Positions 34,385 through 42,929 of a DNA stretch of 64,000 bases are shown here, in pieces. Made by a program: the position numbers and the translations under genes. Source of the stretch: Puniceicoccus vermicola (GTDB lineage Bacteria; Verrucomicrobiota; Verrucomicrobiia; Opitutales; Puniceicoccaceae); contig NZ_JACHVA010000138.1 in NCBI RefSeq assembly GCF_014230055.1, positions 1 to 64,000 on the forward strand, in the 5' to 3' direction. Every line of letters starts with the position of its first letter. Position 1 is the first letter of the stretch. The notes beneath the pieces are model-generated. The model ran no database searches, was not told where the DNA came from, and was given only the letters and a program-made list of their open reading frames with translations.

Positions 34385-36238
34385 ATGTGCGGAATCGTCG
34401 GTTACATCGGAAATAAAGAAGCAAGCCCCATCCTCCTTCGCGGATTAAAACGTCTGGAGTATCGAGGCTATGACAGCGCAGGGATGGCGATCCGCACGGA
34501 GAAAGGCATCGAAAAGCTCCGCCGGGTGGGACGAGTGCAGAACCTTTCCTTAGCTTTGCAAAGCGACCCTTTGCACGGCACAGTCGGGATTAGCCACACC
34601 CGCTGGGCGACTCACGGGGGCGTGACCGAGGAGAACGCCCACCCTCACATCAGCTCAGACGGCATGTTCTCGCTCGTGCACAACGGGGTGATCGAAAACT
34701 TCTCCTCGATGCGGAAATTTCTCGAGGGCAAGGGTTATACCTTCCGCTCGGAGACGGATTCCGAAGCGCTCGTTAACCTCATCGCCTATCATTACGCCAA
34801 AGAGCCCGAGGACGAGAATGGCGAAAGCCGATTCCTCCGGAGTGTTCGCAAGGCGCTTCTCCACGTAGAAGGCACCTATGGGATCGCGGTCATCTGTGCG
34901 GACTACCCGGATGTAATGATTGGTGCCCGGCTCGGTTCACCCTTGATCGTAGGCCTCGGCAAGGAAGAAAATTTCATCGCCAGCGACGTCGGAGCCCTAG
35001 TGGGAGCGACCCTGAACGTAATCTATCTCAATGATGGCGAGCTCGTAGAGCTGACTCGGGACAACTACCAGGTGATCACCGCCGATGAGGAATGGGTCGA
35101 CGCGGTCATTCACCAAGTCGATTGGGAAGTCGAAGACTCGGAGCTAGGCGACTTTGATCACTACATGCTCAAAGAAATCTTCGAGCAGCCCCGCGCCTTG
35201 GAGAATGCGATGCGTGGACGCTTTTCGCAGGACGGAAGCTCCTCCAAATTCGGCGGCCTGAATATCGGGGCGCGCGAACTTCGACAAGTCGAGCGGATTG
35301 TCTTCTGCGGTTGCGGCACGGCCTGGCACTCCTGCCTCGTGGCGGAATACCTGATTGAGAAATACGCCCGCATCCCGGTCGAGGTAGAATACGCCTCGGA
35401 GTTCCGCTATCGCAACGCGCCGCTGGATAAGGACACCCTCATCTTCGTGGTCAGCCAGTCCGGGGAAACGATCGACACCCTGGCTGCCCTCCGCGAGGCG
35501 AAGCGCAAGGGATACCGCACCCTCGCCATCAACAACGTCGTCGGTTCAACCATCGCCCGGGAAACGGACGGGGGCATCTACCAGCACGCCGGACCGGAAA
35601 TCGGAGTGGCCTCGACAAAGGCCTTCACCTCCCAGCTTGTCCTCGTTTCCATGGTGGCCCTTCACCTCGGCCGCCTTCGCGACATGAGTTTCAGTGCGGG
35701 AGTCAGCTTCGTGAACACCCTGCGGGAGCTTCCGGCATTGGTGGAGAAAACCCTTTTGGTCAACGATCAGTTGAAGGAGATCGCAAACCGATACTCCCAG
35801 TTCGACGACTGTCTTTTCCTCGGGCGTCAGCTCATGTTCCCAGTGGCCCTCGAAGGAGCCCTGAAGCTAAAGGAAATCTCCTACGTCCACGCGGAAGGCT
35901 ATCCCGCCGCGGAGATGAAGCACGGCCCGATCGCACTGATTTGCGAGGAATGCCCGTCCGTCTTCCTCGTCTCGGGCGGAGAAATCTTCCAGAAGACCAT
36001 TGCCAACATGCAGGAAGTCAAAGCACGCAAGGGCAAGGTGATCGCGATCGCTACCGACGACTGCGTGATTCCGGACGGCTTGGTCGACGAGTTGGTGGTG
36101 GTTCCGGCGGTCGACGACCCGGCTCTGCCGATCATCATGAGCATCCCCCTCCAGCTCCTCAGCTATCACATCGCCGTGGCGCGGGGATGCGATGTCGACA
36201 AACCTCGTAACCTGGCGAAGTCGGTCACCGTAGAGTAA
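34385..36238 (+). CDS. glmS: Glutamine--fructose-6-phosphate aminotransferase GlmS
   Basis: Makes glucosamine-6-phosphate for peptidoglycan and lipid A (617 residues). The start is set by M-C-G-I-V-G-Y-I-G, which exposes the nucleophile Cys1 after Met removal. The glutaminase domain (about 1-240) has T-R-W-A-T-H-G and H-N-G-V-I-E-N. Two SIS domains follow, with S-Q-S-G-E-T-I-D-T near residue 360 and the terminal D-x-P-R-N-L-A-K-S-V-T-V-E. The 79 extra in-frame codons upstream are not coding by homology. I see no glmS ribozyme-like element in the short leader. Confidence 0.97.
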   Translation: MCGIVGYIGNKEASPILLRGLKRLEYRGYDSAGMAIRTEKGIEKLRRVGRVQNLSLALQSDPLHGTVGISHTRWATHGGVTEENAHPHISSDGMFSLVHNGVIENFSSMRKFLEGKGYTFRSETDSEALVNLIAYHYAKEPEDENGESRFLRSVRKALLHVEGTYGIAVICADYPDVMIGARLGSPLIVGLGKEENFIASDVGALVGATLNVIYLNDGELVELTRDNYQVITADEEWVDAVIHQVDWEVEDSELGDFDHYMLKEIFEQPRALENAMRGRFSQDGSSSKFGGLNIGARELRQVERIVFCGCGTAWHSCLVAEYLIEKYARIPVEVEYASEFRYRNAPLDKDTLIFVVSQSGETIDTLAALREAKRKGYRTLAINNVVGSTIARETDGGIYQHAGPEIGVASTKAFTSQLVLVSMVALHLGRLRDMSFSAGVSFVNTLRELPALVEKTLLVNDQLKEIANRYSQFDDCLFLGRQLMFPVALEGALKLKEISYVHAEGYPAAEMKHGPIALICEECPSVFLVSGGEIFQKTIANMQEVKARKGKVIAIATDDCVIPDGLVDELVVVPAVDDPALPIIMSIPLQLLSYHIAVARGCDVDKPRNLAKSVTVE

Positions 36239-36244
36239 GGCCGA

Positions 36245-37018
36245 TCAATCCAGCTCTTCCGGAGTGCGCCACTCGATCTTGGTCAGCTCCGCCCAGAAAC
36301 TACCGACGGTTACCTCACCCTGGACCTGAACCGGATAGTTGAGGCGGTCGGAGGTAAACCAAAGGTTCACCTCTGAGTCGCTGCTTTTCTCAAAGACGCC
36401 CCCGAGCTCTCCGGTTTGCGGCTGGATCTTGAACGTATTGAAGTGCCCAGCCTCCACTTTGATCTTCTCCTCGTTATTGATCGGAAGTGAAATCGCCACC
36501 GCTTTCTTCCCATCGGTGACCGCAAAAGTGTAGGTGCTTCCTTTCACAGGCGGGATGCTGCGAAAATAATAGACCGCGCCGACGGGGTCGAGCACAGGCC
36601 CCTCAGGGAGGGCAACTGGTTCCTTTTTCTTCCCATGATTGGCGTAGGTGGCCTCCATCTTGTCCCAGTCAAAGGTCACCTCAATGTCTCGTTTGGTCTT
36701 TCCCTCCCGTTTCTTCTCCTTATAATATAGGGTTCGGGTGAGATCCTCGGAGACCCACGTATCGATTCGAGTTCTCACCTTGAAAAATTTATCGGCAAAG
36801 CTGTTGGTGCGGACGTGAAACGAAAAGTGCCAAGCGGGCTCACCCTGATACTCTTCGAGATCGTGGACCTGAAGACGGGCATAGCCCACTTGAAAAACAC
36901 TCCATTTCAGATCATAGCGCAACGCTTCGCCCGGCCTAAAATTAGGCTCCAGCGCGGAGGATTGAGAGATCCCAAGGCACAACACCCCGAGGAAAAGGTA
37001 GAGAAGGCGGAGTTTCAT
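36245..37018 (-). CDS. Exported DUF3108-type protein
   Basis: A 257-residue protein with a clear signal peptide (about 1-22, cleaved near S-S-A-L). The mature part begins with F-R-P-G-E-A-L-R-Y-D-L-K-W and is rich in beta strands. It includes F-D-W-D-K-M-E-A-T-Y and D-P-V-G-A-V-Y-Y-F-R, features I associate with the DUF3108 family of periplasmic proteins. Function is unknown. Its stop is six bases from the glmS stop (convergent). Confidence 0.8.
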   Translation of the reverse strand: MKLRLLYLFLGVLCLGISQSSALEPNFRPGEALRYDLKWSVFQVGYARLQVHDLEEYQGEPAWHFSFHVRTNSFADKFFKVRTRIDTWVSEDLTRTLYYKEKKREGKTKRDIEVTFDWDKMEATYANHGKKKEPVALPEGPVLDPVGAVYYFRSIPPVKGSTYTFAVTDGKKAVAISLPINNEEKIKVEAGHFNTFKIQPQTGELGGVFEKSSDSEVNLWFTSDRLNYPVQVQGEVTVGSFWAELTKIEWRTPEELD

Positions 37019-37187
37019 TGGTCTACGATCATGGAGCGAAGACTGCGAACCGCAAACACTTCCGGCAAATCCATTCAGGGCTCCCTCCGGCGACTCCCGA
37101 AAAAATCAGGAGATCTCGAGGCTCTTCGCCTTAGAAAATTAAGCTTTACACTTGTTCCGAGCCAAAAACCCACGTATTCAAAACAAC

Positions 37188-37562
37188 ATGGCAATCTCTG
37201 ACTTTCTTCCGGTTTTGATCCAGGTATGTCTCGCTGTTGTGATTGGAGCGGTGATCATCCTGGCCAGCGTCGTTGTCGGTCAACGCGGCAGAAAGAACAA
37301 GATCAAGGACACGGCCTACGAATGCGGGGTGCCGCCCGCCGGAAAATCGCGGACTCGATACGCGGTCAAATTCTATGTCACGGCGATGCTTTTTATCCTC
37401 TTCGATATCGAAGTGGTCTTCCTCATCCCATGGCTTCTCAGCTATCGCGAGTTTCTCGTGAACAGCATCCCGATCGTCGCCCCTATGGCCGTATTTTTTG
37501 GAATCTTCATCCTCGGCCTCGTTTACGAGTTGAAGAAAGGTGCCATCGAATGGGAGCGCTAA
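37188..37562 (+). CDS. nuoA: NADH-quinone oxidoreductase subunit A (solitary)
   Basis: Three-helix membrane subunit of complex I (124 residues), near the quinone site. Helices lie at about 6-29, 62-82 and 92-112. The conserved loop Y-E-C-G-V-P-P and the F-D-I-E-V-V-F-L motif with its acidic residues are intact. The ATG at 37188 gives the usual short N-terminus. No other nuo gene is in the window, so this subunit is encoded apart from the rest of the complex or belongs to a split locus. Confidence 0.94.
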   Translation: MAISDFLPVLIQVCLAVVIGAVIILASVVVGQRGRKNKIKDTAYECGVPPAGKSRTRYAVKFYVTAMLFILFDIEVVFLIPWLLSYREFLVNSIPIVAPMAVFFGIFILGLVYELKKGAIEWER

Positions 37563-37597
37563 GGTAGAATTATTGCTAGCGACCTGCCCCCTCTTAC

Positions 37598-38953
37598 ATG
37601 CATCTTGAGCGCTTCATCACCAAATCACGCATCGTTGAGATAACGAGCAAGGACCTCCTGGGTGCGCTAGAAGAACTGCTCAGCGTTTGCGACGTCGAAG
37701 AGCTCGAGCAATACGGCAAAAAGAAACTTCTCAAAGAACTGCTCGACCGCGAGCACACGATCACGACCAACCTCGGCAACGGAGTGGCTCTCCCCCACGT
37801 CCGCGTTCCGATGAAGCGTCGTTACATCATGGCCATAGGCCGCTGCCCGGAAGGCCTGACCTACGACGGGTCGGATGACTACCGCGACGTAAAGCTGGTC
37901 CTTCTCCTCCTCGCCTCCGAAAACGCCCGGAACTATCTCAACGCCTTGGCCGCCATCGCCGGAGTGTTCCAAGACAAGCGGGTCGTCGAGCGGCTAATGA
38001 TGCCGGGCACGCTGAACGATTTCCGCACGGACATTAAGGCCACGCTGGGTGGAGATCCGCAGATGCCCCGCCAGAAGCCGACCCGAATCAATCGACTCAT
38101 CCTCCGGGAGGCGGAAAAAATCGCCATGAGCGCGCGCTGCCGGTCAGTTCTTATTTTTGGCGACACCTTTGCCGGAGGAGTTGAGCTCACGCGTAGTTTC
38201 AAAGATCTGAAGACGATCCTCGTCACCCAAGCGGGGGCCGAAACGGTCGAGGACGGCGGGAAAGTCACCGAGTTTCTCCCGATTCGATCGTTTTCCCACC
38301 ACCGGATGTCGCAGCTGCGATCGGCGATCCTCATCGGCCTGACCCGGGGAATTTTTGAACCGGACGAACTCATTTGCTGCGTCGGCGGGCTACCTCAAAG
38401 CAATCGCTTTGATTCGATCCTCGTCGTCGATGTGGCTCGGGAATTCCAGACCCTCTTCTCGGATAAAAGCCATACATTGCCGCCCTCTCTTCGCCCTGAG
38501 GTCATGGAGCGGGTACTTGCCATTGCCATGGAGCTCGGGTTGGAAGGCCGCGAAGGCAAGAAAGTGGGCTGCCTCTTCGTCCTCGGCGACACTCAAAAGG
38601 TCTTGGAATACTCGAAGCCTCTCGTCCTCAACCCGTTTTACGGATATCGCGAGGAAGACCGCAACGTGCTGAATCCCTTCATGGACGAAACGGTGAAAGA
38701 ATTTTCCTCGATCGACGGAGCCTTTATTATCCGGGGCAACGGTGTCATCGAAGCCGCCGGCACCCTCCTCCGCGCGCCCGAATATCCCGACCTCCCAGGA
38801 GGCCTTGGAGCGCGCCACGCTGCCGCCGCAGCGATCACGAAGAGCACCCGCAGCCTGGCCATCGTCGTCTCGGAAAGCACCGGCCAAGTTACCCTTTTCT
38901 CACACGGAGACATGGTTTCTCTTCTCGGCCACCCAGTTGGTGGTAATTTTTGA
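37598..38953 (+). CDS. PTS EIIA / pyruvate-kinase-C-like / diadenylate cyclase fusion
   Basis: A 451-residue three-part protein. Residues about 1-150 match a type-2 PTS EIIA domain with the phospho-His pattern G-V-A-L-P-H-V-R-V-P (His67). Residues about 155-300 resemble the C-terminal domain of pyruvate kinase (A-R-C-R-S-V-L-I-F-G-D-T-F-A-G-G). Residues about 310-451 are a DisA_N/DAC-type domain, with the D-G-A motif at 373-375, G-A-R-H-A-A-A-A at 404-411 and I-V-V-S-E-S-T-G-Q-V. DAC domains make cyclic di-AMP from two ATP. The canonical R-H-R motif is R-H-A here (406-408), so activity is probable but not certain. No membrane segment is visible. It sits between nuoA and rpmG. Confidence 0.82.
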   Translation: MHLERFITKSRIVEITSKDLLGALEELLSVCDVEELEQYGKKKLLKELLDREHTITTNLGNGVALPHVRVPMKRRYIMAIGRCPEGLTYDGSDDYRDVKLVLLLLASENARNYLNALAAIAGVFQDKRVVERLMMPGTLNDFRTDIKATLGGDPQMPRQKPTRINRLILREAEKIAMSARCRSVLIFGDTFAGGVELTRSFKDLKTILVTQAGAETVEDGGKVTEFLPIRSFSHHRMSQLRSAILIGLTRGIFEPDELICCVGGLPQSNRFDSILVVDVAREFQTLFSDKSHTLPPSLRPEVMERVLAIAMELGLEGREGKKVGCLFVLGDTQKVLEYSKPLVLNPFYGYREEDRNVLNPFMDETVKEFSSIDGAFIIRGNGVIEAAGTLLRAPEYPDLPGGLGARHAAAAAITKSTRSLAIVVSESTGQVTLFSHGDMVSLLGHPVGGNF

Positions 38954-39004
38954 TTGCAGAGAGGTCCGAAAGGCCTTTTTGTCAGCGGTTTTCCTATTTT
39001 CATC

Positions 39005-39181
39005 ATGCCACGCGATACAATCATTCTAGAGTGCACTGAGGCCCGCAAAGAAAACCAGCGTCCCTCACGCTACATGTCCACCCGCAACAAGAAGGTTCAG
39101 ACCGAGCGGGTCGAGAAAAAGAAGTACAACCCGTACTTGAAGCGCCACACAGTTCATAAGGAACTGAAGAGCGCCAAGTAA
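39005..39181 (+). CDS. rpmG: 50S ribosomal protein L33 (zinc-free form)
   Basis: A 58-residue ribosomal protein starting [12 protein letters not shown]. It keeps the family pattern T-R-N-K-K ... [20 protein letters not shown]. Only one of the four zinc-ribbon cysteines remains (residue 10), so it is a C-minus type. The ATG is 52 bases after the diadenylate-cyclase gene. The upstream in-frame ATG at 38954 is not used by the family. Confidence 0.93.
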   Translation: MPRDTIILECTEARKENQRPSRYMSTRNKKVQTERVEKKKYNPYLKRHTVHKELKSAK

Positions 39182-39241
39182 GGTAGGCTTCCCTTTTTCC
39201 CGAACGACTTATCGAGGCGACGTCCAGTCGCCTCCTCCCTC

Positions 39242-40192
39242 CTAGAGAAATCTAGCGAGGGCGTTCAACAGGTAACCTGTTGCCATAATTGCACCTGCCG
39301 TGATCGCGAAAAACAACGCGATTAACGGCAGTTTCATTGTGCGCCGAAGCATCACGGCCTCGGGTAGACTGAGGGCTGACATGGCCATCATAAAGGAAAG
39401 CGCCGTCCCAATGGGAATGCCCTTTTCAAACAAGACTACGGCGACAGGAACAATGGCGGCACAACTGCCGTAGAGCGGCACCCCCAGGAAAGTCGCGATT
39501 GGCACCGAAAAGACTCCCGTCATCTCCATCCAGCGATGGATCGTCTCTTGGGGCACGTAGTTGTGGAGAAAAGAGCCAATCGCAACTCCGACAAGCACCC
39601 AGATCCAGATCGCCCGGATCACACCAACGACCTCGCCGACCGCAAAGCGGATGCGTTCGCGAAAATTCTCCGGACCGCGACTCTCGGGAACCGACGATTC
39701 GGCGAACTCATCCTCAAGATGTTTCTCCATCTTTAATTTCCCGAGAACAAATCCAGCAACGACGCCAATCAACAGCCCGCTCCCCACATAAACCAGGGTG
39801 ATGGGAATCCCGAAGTCGGCAGCCATGAGCACAACGAGATACTCATTAATAATCGGTGAAGTGATGAGAAAGGAGAAACAAATCCCCAACGGCACCCCGG
39901 CGCGGAGAAAACCGATAAAAATCGGGATCGAGGAACAGGAGCAGAACGGAGTCACCGCGCCAAAAACCGCCGCGATGACGTTCCCCCAAACCCCTCCGCG
40001 GCCCATCCACTCCCGAAGCTTCCGCTCCGGGAGAAAGGTGCGCAGTACGCCGATGATGAAGATCATCCCCGCCAACAGCAGGAAGATCTTCATCGAATCA
40101 TAGACGAAGAACTGAACCGCCCCGCCGAAGCGGGTGTTGGGATCTATTCCGAGAAGACCGTAAACGAGCCAATCCGCGGCATTCAGCAACAT
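39242..40192 (-). CDS. ArsP/DUF318-type permease
   Basis: A 316-residue membrane protein with about eight hydrophobic helices and the family signature T-P-F-C-S-C-S-S near residue 80. A second conserved repeat reads V-P-L-Y-G-S-C-A-A. This family exports organoarsenicals (ArsP) or other metal-linked substrates. It is the last gene of an operon starting with arsR and arsC and overlaps the end of the small Cys-rich gene by ten bases, which supports an arsenic role. It would replace the missing ArsB or Acr3 pump, an inference from context. Confidence 0.87.
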   Translation of the reverse strand: MLLNAADWLVYGLLGIDPNTRFGGAVQFFVYDSMKIFLLLAGMIFIIGVLRTFLPERKLREWMGRGGVWGNVIAAVFGAVTPFCSCSSIPIFIGFLRAGVPLGICFSFLITSPIINEYLVVLMAADFGIPITLVYVGSGLLIGVVAGFVLGKLKMEKHLEDEFAESSVPESRGPENFRERIRFAVGEVVGVIRAIWIWVLVGVAIGSFLHNYVPQETIHRWMEMTGVFSVPIATFLGVPLYGSCAAIVPVAVVLFEKGIPIGTALSFMMAMSALSLPEAVMLRRTMKLPLIALFFAITAGAIMATGYLLNALARFL

Positions 40193-40353
40193 TTACCGCC
40201 CTTGCCCCCGTCTTTTTCGGAACCACAGCAGCATTCGCTCTTTTCAGCCTTCTCCTTCAGAGAGGAATCTAGCTTCGCCATTAGGCGTCGGAAAAGCCCC
40301 GGCTTTGGCGATTCACAGTTGGATGACTTCGCATCTTTCTTTTCAGCACTCAT
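40183..40353 (-). CDS. 56-residue Cys-rich peptide in the arsenic operon
   Basis: A small frame between arsC and the permease gene. The peptide begins [14 protein letters not shown], has an amphipathic middle ([16 protein letters not shown]), then [18 protein letters not shown] at the C-terminus. Its TGA lies inside the permease start region (ATGTTGCTGA), so the two genes overlap by ten bases and are probably coupled. Six cysteines in two clusters suggest binding of As(III) or another soft metal. The function is inferred only. Confidence 0.75.
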   Translation of the reverse strand: MSAEKKDAKSSNCESPKPGLFRRLMAKLDSSLKEKAEKSECCCGSEKDGGKGGKCC

Positions 40354-40371
40354 TCTTTGATTTGGTTTTTC

Positions 40372-40884
40372 TTAGATACTTTGGGTTTGAGAAGGACAAG
40401 GTTGCTCCGCCAACGTCATTTCCCCGATTTTGCGGGTCTCCTCCTCAATCGAAGCCCGGAGTTGGTCGAGCTTACTCAGGGGCAGGTTGAGAAAGAGATC
40501 GATTCGGCGGGCGATCTCGGTCGCCACTGCGATGAACACGGACTCCGAATTCGATTCAGCCGGATCCGGCGAGCCCCAGTGAGCAAGGATGGGCTGCCCC
40601 GGCCAAACAGGGCAGCTCTCCCGAGCGTTATCACACACAGTGATGACAAAGTCGAACTGGACGTTCTTGAATTCATCCAACGACTTGCTCCGCGCATCCG
40701 AAGCGTCGATTAGGAACCGCTCTCTCAGCACCTTCAGGGTCAACGGATGAGGACCATCCTTGGGAGCTGCACCCGCACTGTAGGTTTCAAAACGGGAAGA
40801 TGCCTTTTTCCGAAGGATATACTCCCCCATGATGCTGCGCGCACTATTCCCCGTGCAGAGAAAGAGAATCTTTAACTTTTCCAT
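40372..40884 (-). CDS. arsC: Arsenate reductase ArsC (low-molecular-weight phosphatase type)
   Basis: A 170-residue protein of the LMW tyrosine phosphatase-like, thioredoxin-dependent ArsC family. The P-loop is C-T-G-N-S-A-R-S (Cys10) with the following M-G-E-Y, and the V-I-T-V-C-D-N-A-R-E-S-C-P segment carries the two resolving cysteines. It reduces arsenate to arsenite. The ATG at 40884 puts the P-loop at the N-terminus, and the 70 in-frame upstream codons cover the arsR-arsC gap and part of arsR and are rejected. A C-terminal extension of about 35 residues is predicted helical. Confidence 0.93.
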   Translation of the reverse strand: MEKLKILFLCTGNSARSIMGEYILRKKASSRFETYSAGAAPKDGPHPLTLKVLRERFLIDASDARSKSLDEFKNVQFDFVITVCDNARESCPVWPGQPILAHWGSPDPAESNSESVFIAVATEIARRIDLFLNLPLSKLDQLRASIEEETRKIGEMTLAEQPCPSQTQSI

Positions 40885-40906
40885 GATTTTTCGTTTTTGA
40901 GAGAAC

Positions 40907-41275
40907 TTATTCAGAACAACTGGCGCAGCAGGCAGAAACCACGCCCTCATCGCTCCTCGCCAATACCTCTTTGCGCTTTCGAAGATCTTCGGCAAACCGC
41001 AGATCCTCGGGGCCACAATCCTGAAGACACCGTAGATTCTCCTCCACCAGCGGATTCGTCGGAGTCGCAATGCGATAAATCCTCCACTGAGCAACTCTCT
41101 CCACCTCCAGCATCCCCAGCTTCTTCATATACTGCAGCTGCTTCGACATCTTTACCTGATCGGCTTCGAGAATCTCCATGAGGTGGCAAACGCAGAGCGG
41201 CCCCTCCCGCAACAAATTCAGGATACGCAGCCGCTGCACATCACATAGACACTTATAGACACGAACGACATCCAT
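40907..41275 (-). CDS. arsR: ArsR-family As(III)-responsive repressor
   Basis: Winged-helix repressor of 122 residues. The sensor site L-C-V-C-H-L-M-E (about 27-34) is the alpha-3 C-V-C motif of As(III)-sensing ArsR. The recognition helix region Q-V-K-M-S-K-Q-L-Q-Y-M-K-K follows. The C-terminus ends A-C-C-A-S-C-S-E, three more cysteines that could add a third thiol ligand. It is the first gene of the arsRC-peptide-permease operon and probably controls it from the operator just upstream. Confidence 0.93.
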   Translation of the reverse strand: MDVVRVYKCLCDVQRLRILNLLREGPLCVCHLMEILEADQVKMSKQLQYMKKLGMLEVERVAQWRIYRIATPTNPLVEENLRCLQDCGPEDLRFAEDLRKRKEVLARSDEGVVSACCASCSE

Positions 41276-41281
41276 TCACGC

Positions 41282-41320
41282 AATATTCCACCTATAGAAT
41301 ATTCTGTCAATAGAATATAG
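41282..41320 (-). promoter_or_regulatory. Promoter with overlapping ArsR-type operator
   Basis: On the minus strand upstream of arsR, TTGACA (plus-strand 41305-41310) is separated by 17 bases from AATATT (41282-41287), a good -35/-10 pair. The spacer holds the perfect palindrome AGAATATTCT (41296-41305), and a related ATAGAATATAG lies at 41310-41320. A repressor bound there would block RNA polymerase. ArsR as the binder is inferred from adjacency. Confidence 0.72.
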
Positions 41321-41424
41321 TAAACTACAGATTAAAACCGAGAAAGAACGACTGCCTACGCAGGATCGCATTTAAAATCCGCGGGCACAAAAAAAGGCCT
41401 CACCTACCGAAGCCTACCTACGAA

Positions 41425-41661
41425 TTACTTTAATGAATTGCTCTTCGTCTCGCGACGAGCCGAGCGCCACTGTTCGCGATGCTTGCGAATCCAATCGAGC
41501 AGCGCTTTCTCAAACCCAATATCAGTGCCCTGCTTCTCGGACTCGATCCATTTATGGCGCAAGATCTCTTCCCTCTCAGCGAGGAATTCTTTATAGAGAC
41601 TTGATTGCCCAGCGAAGTCGGCCACGGGTTTTTTCTCTGAGGATTTTTTCGGCGATCTCAT
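41425..41661 (-). CDS. Small conserved basic/acidic protein of unknown function
   Basis: A 78-residue protein. After a lysine-rich start it contains L-Y-K-E-F-L-A-E-R-E-E-I-L-R-H-K-W, then D-I-G-F-E-K-A-L-L-D-W and R-K-H-R-E-Q-W-R. This charged helical pattern looks like a small family seen in several phyla, but I cannot name a function. AGGTGG precedes the ATG at 41661 at short distance. An in-frame GTG at 41667 is the alternative. It is probably translated together with mrp, which lies 19 bases upstream. Confidence 0.72.
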   Translation of the reverse strand: MRSPKKSSEKKPVADFAGQSSLYKEFLAEREEILRHKWIESEKQGTDIGFEKALLDWIRKHREQWRSARRETKSNSLK

Positions 41662-41680
41662 TACCACCTATACAGAAAGG

Positions 41681-42772
41681 CTAATTCGATTGATCATTCT
41701 TTGTCAATTTGAACTTATCCCAAATCTTCTGAGCGATTTGGCGGAACACTTGGGAACATTCGAGATCAGGATCACTGACGACAATGGGCACGCCATGATC
41801 ACAGCCTTCCCGAATCCGGGGATCGAGTGGAACTTGGCCCAGTAAATCGGTTTGGAGAAATTCAGCGGTACGAGCCCCGCCCCCTTCGCCGAAGAGATAT
41901 TGACGATCTCCCGACTTTTCATCCAGCAGGTAGCTCATGTTCTCGGCAACTCCCACCAGCGGGACACTGACCTTATCAAACATCATCGCCCCTCGACGGG
42001 CGACATTAACCGCGGCCAACTGGGGAGTCGTAACGACGACAGCACCTTCAAGCGGCACGGTCTGGACGAGCGAGAGCTGGGCATCTCCGGTTCCCGGCGG
42101 CAAATCGATAAAAAGGATCTCGAGCTCCCCCCAATCCACATTGCTGGCGAACTGCTGAATCGTCTTCATCACCATCGGTCCACGCCAGATGACGGGAATA
42201 TCCTCTTCGACGAGAAAACCCATAGACATGACCCGAACCCCAAAATTTTCCAACGGCTGGATCATCCCGTCCACCACTTCCGGGCGACGGTTGACCCCCA
42301 TCATCAACGGAATGGAGGGGCCGTAAATATCGCAATCCATGATTCCGACCGATGAGGGCTTGCCCTCTTCCCGCAAGATGCGGTCCATTGCGCAAGCGAG
42401 GTTCGCGGTAAACGTCGATTTACCGACTCCGCCCTTGCCGCTGGCGACAGCAATAGCAATCCGCACTTTTTGCATCGGACTTTCCTCAGGGGCAGACTGC
42501 TCTTCCTCCTGCGGATTTTTCTTCGACTTCACAGCGACCATCACCTCGGCTTTTGTGACGCCATCGATCGCAGAAATCGCCGCTTCCGCTTCTTTCTTCA
42601 GCGCTGGGGCTACCGCCGGATCTGAACTGGTCAGAGCAAGGGATACGGAAACATCCCCGCCAGAGACCTCGACGGCTTTCACAATACCAAAGGAAACGAT
42701 ATCTCTGGTGAACCCTGGATAGGGCACCTTTGACAACGCGCTGCGAACCATTTCTTCCGTAACTGCTGACAC
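41681..42772 (-). CDS. mrp: Mrp/ApbC-family iron-sulfur carrier ATPase
   Basis: P-loop ATPase of 363 residues that binds and transfers [4Fe-4S] clusters. The N-terminal MIP18/DUF59 domain (about 1-85) is followed by the deviant Walker A G-K-G-G-V-G-K-S-T near residue 116, M-D-C-D-I-Y-G-P-S, and D-L-P-P-G-T-G-D-A-Q-L-S. The usual C-x-x-C near the C-terminus is not evident: the region reads N-M-S-Y-L-L-D-E-K, without cysteines. Cluster binding may therefore differ. The GTG start is preceded by AAAGGAGG, a strong Shine-Dalgarno. Confidence 0.93.
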   Translation of the reverse strand: MSAVTEEMVRSALSKVPYPGFTRDIVSFGIVKAVEVSGGDVSVSLALTSSDPAVAPALKKEAEAAISAIDGVTKAEVMVAVKSKKNPQEEEQSAPEESPMQKVRIAIAVASGKGGVGKSTFTANLACAMDRILREEGKPSSVGIMDCDIYGPSIPLMMGVNRRPEVVDGMIQPLENFGVRVMSMGFLVEEDIPVIWRGPMVMKTIQQFASNVDWGELEILFIDLPPGTGDAQLSLVQTVPLEGAVVVTTPQLAAVNVARRGAMMFDKVSVPLVGVAENMSYLLDEKSGDRQYLFGEGGGARTAEFLQTDLLGQVPLDPRIREGCDHGVPIVVSDPDLECSQVFRQIAQKIWDKFKLTKNDQSN

Positions 42773-42929
42773 AGCCTCCTTTCAACAGAATCGTAACCTT
42801 GATTGCAAAGGGAAACGAAGCGTTCCCGAAAGAATTCAATATTTGGAGACATCCGACCGCCCCATCCCCGCTATGAAAGAGGGAATAAATCCTCGCCTTT
42901 ACGCTCTCCATTTATAGTAACCGATTTTT

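Noticed and set aside
39214-39234. GAGGCGAC/GTCGCCTC hairpin between rpmG and the permease gene as a terminator
   Set aside because: The 8-base stem is clear, but there is no T-run on either side. It may help end transcripts, but I would not call it a terminator.
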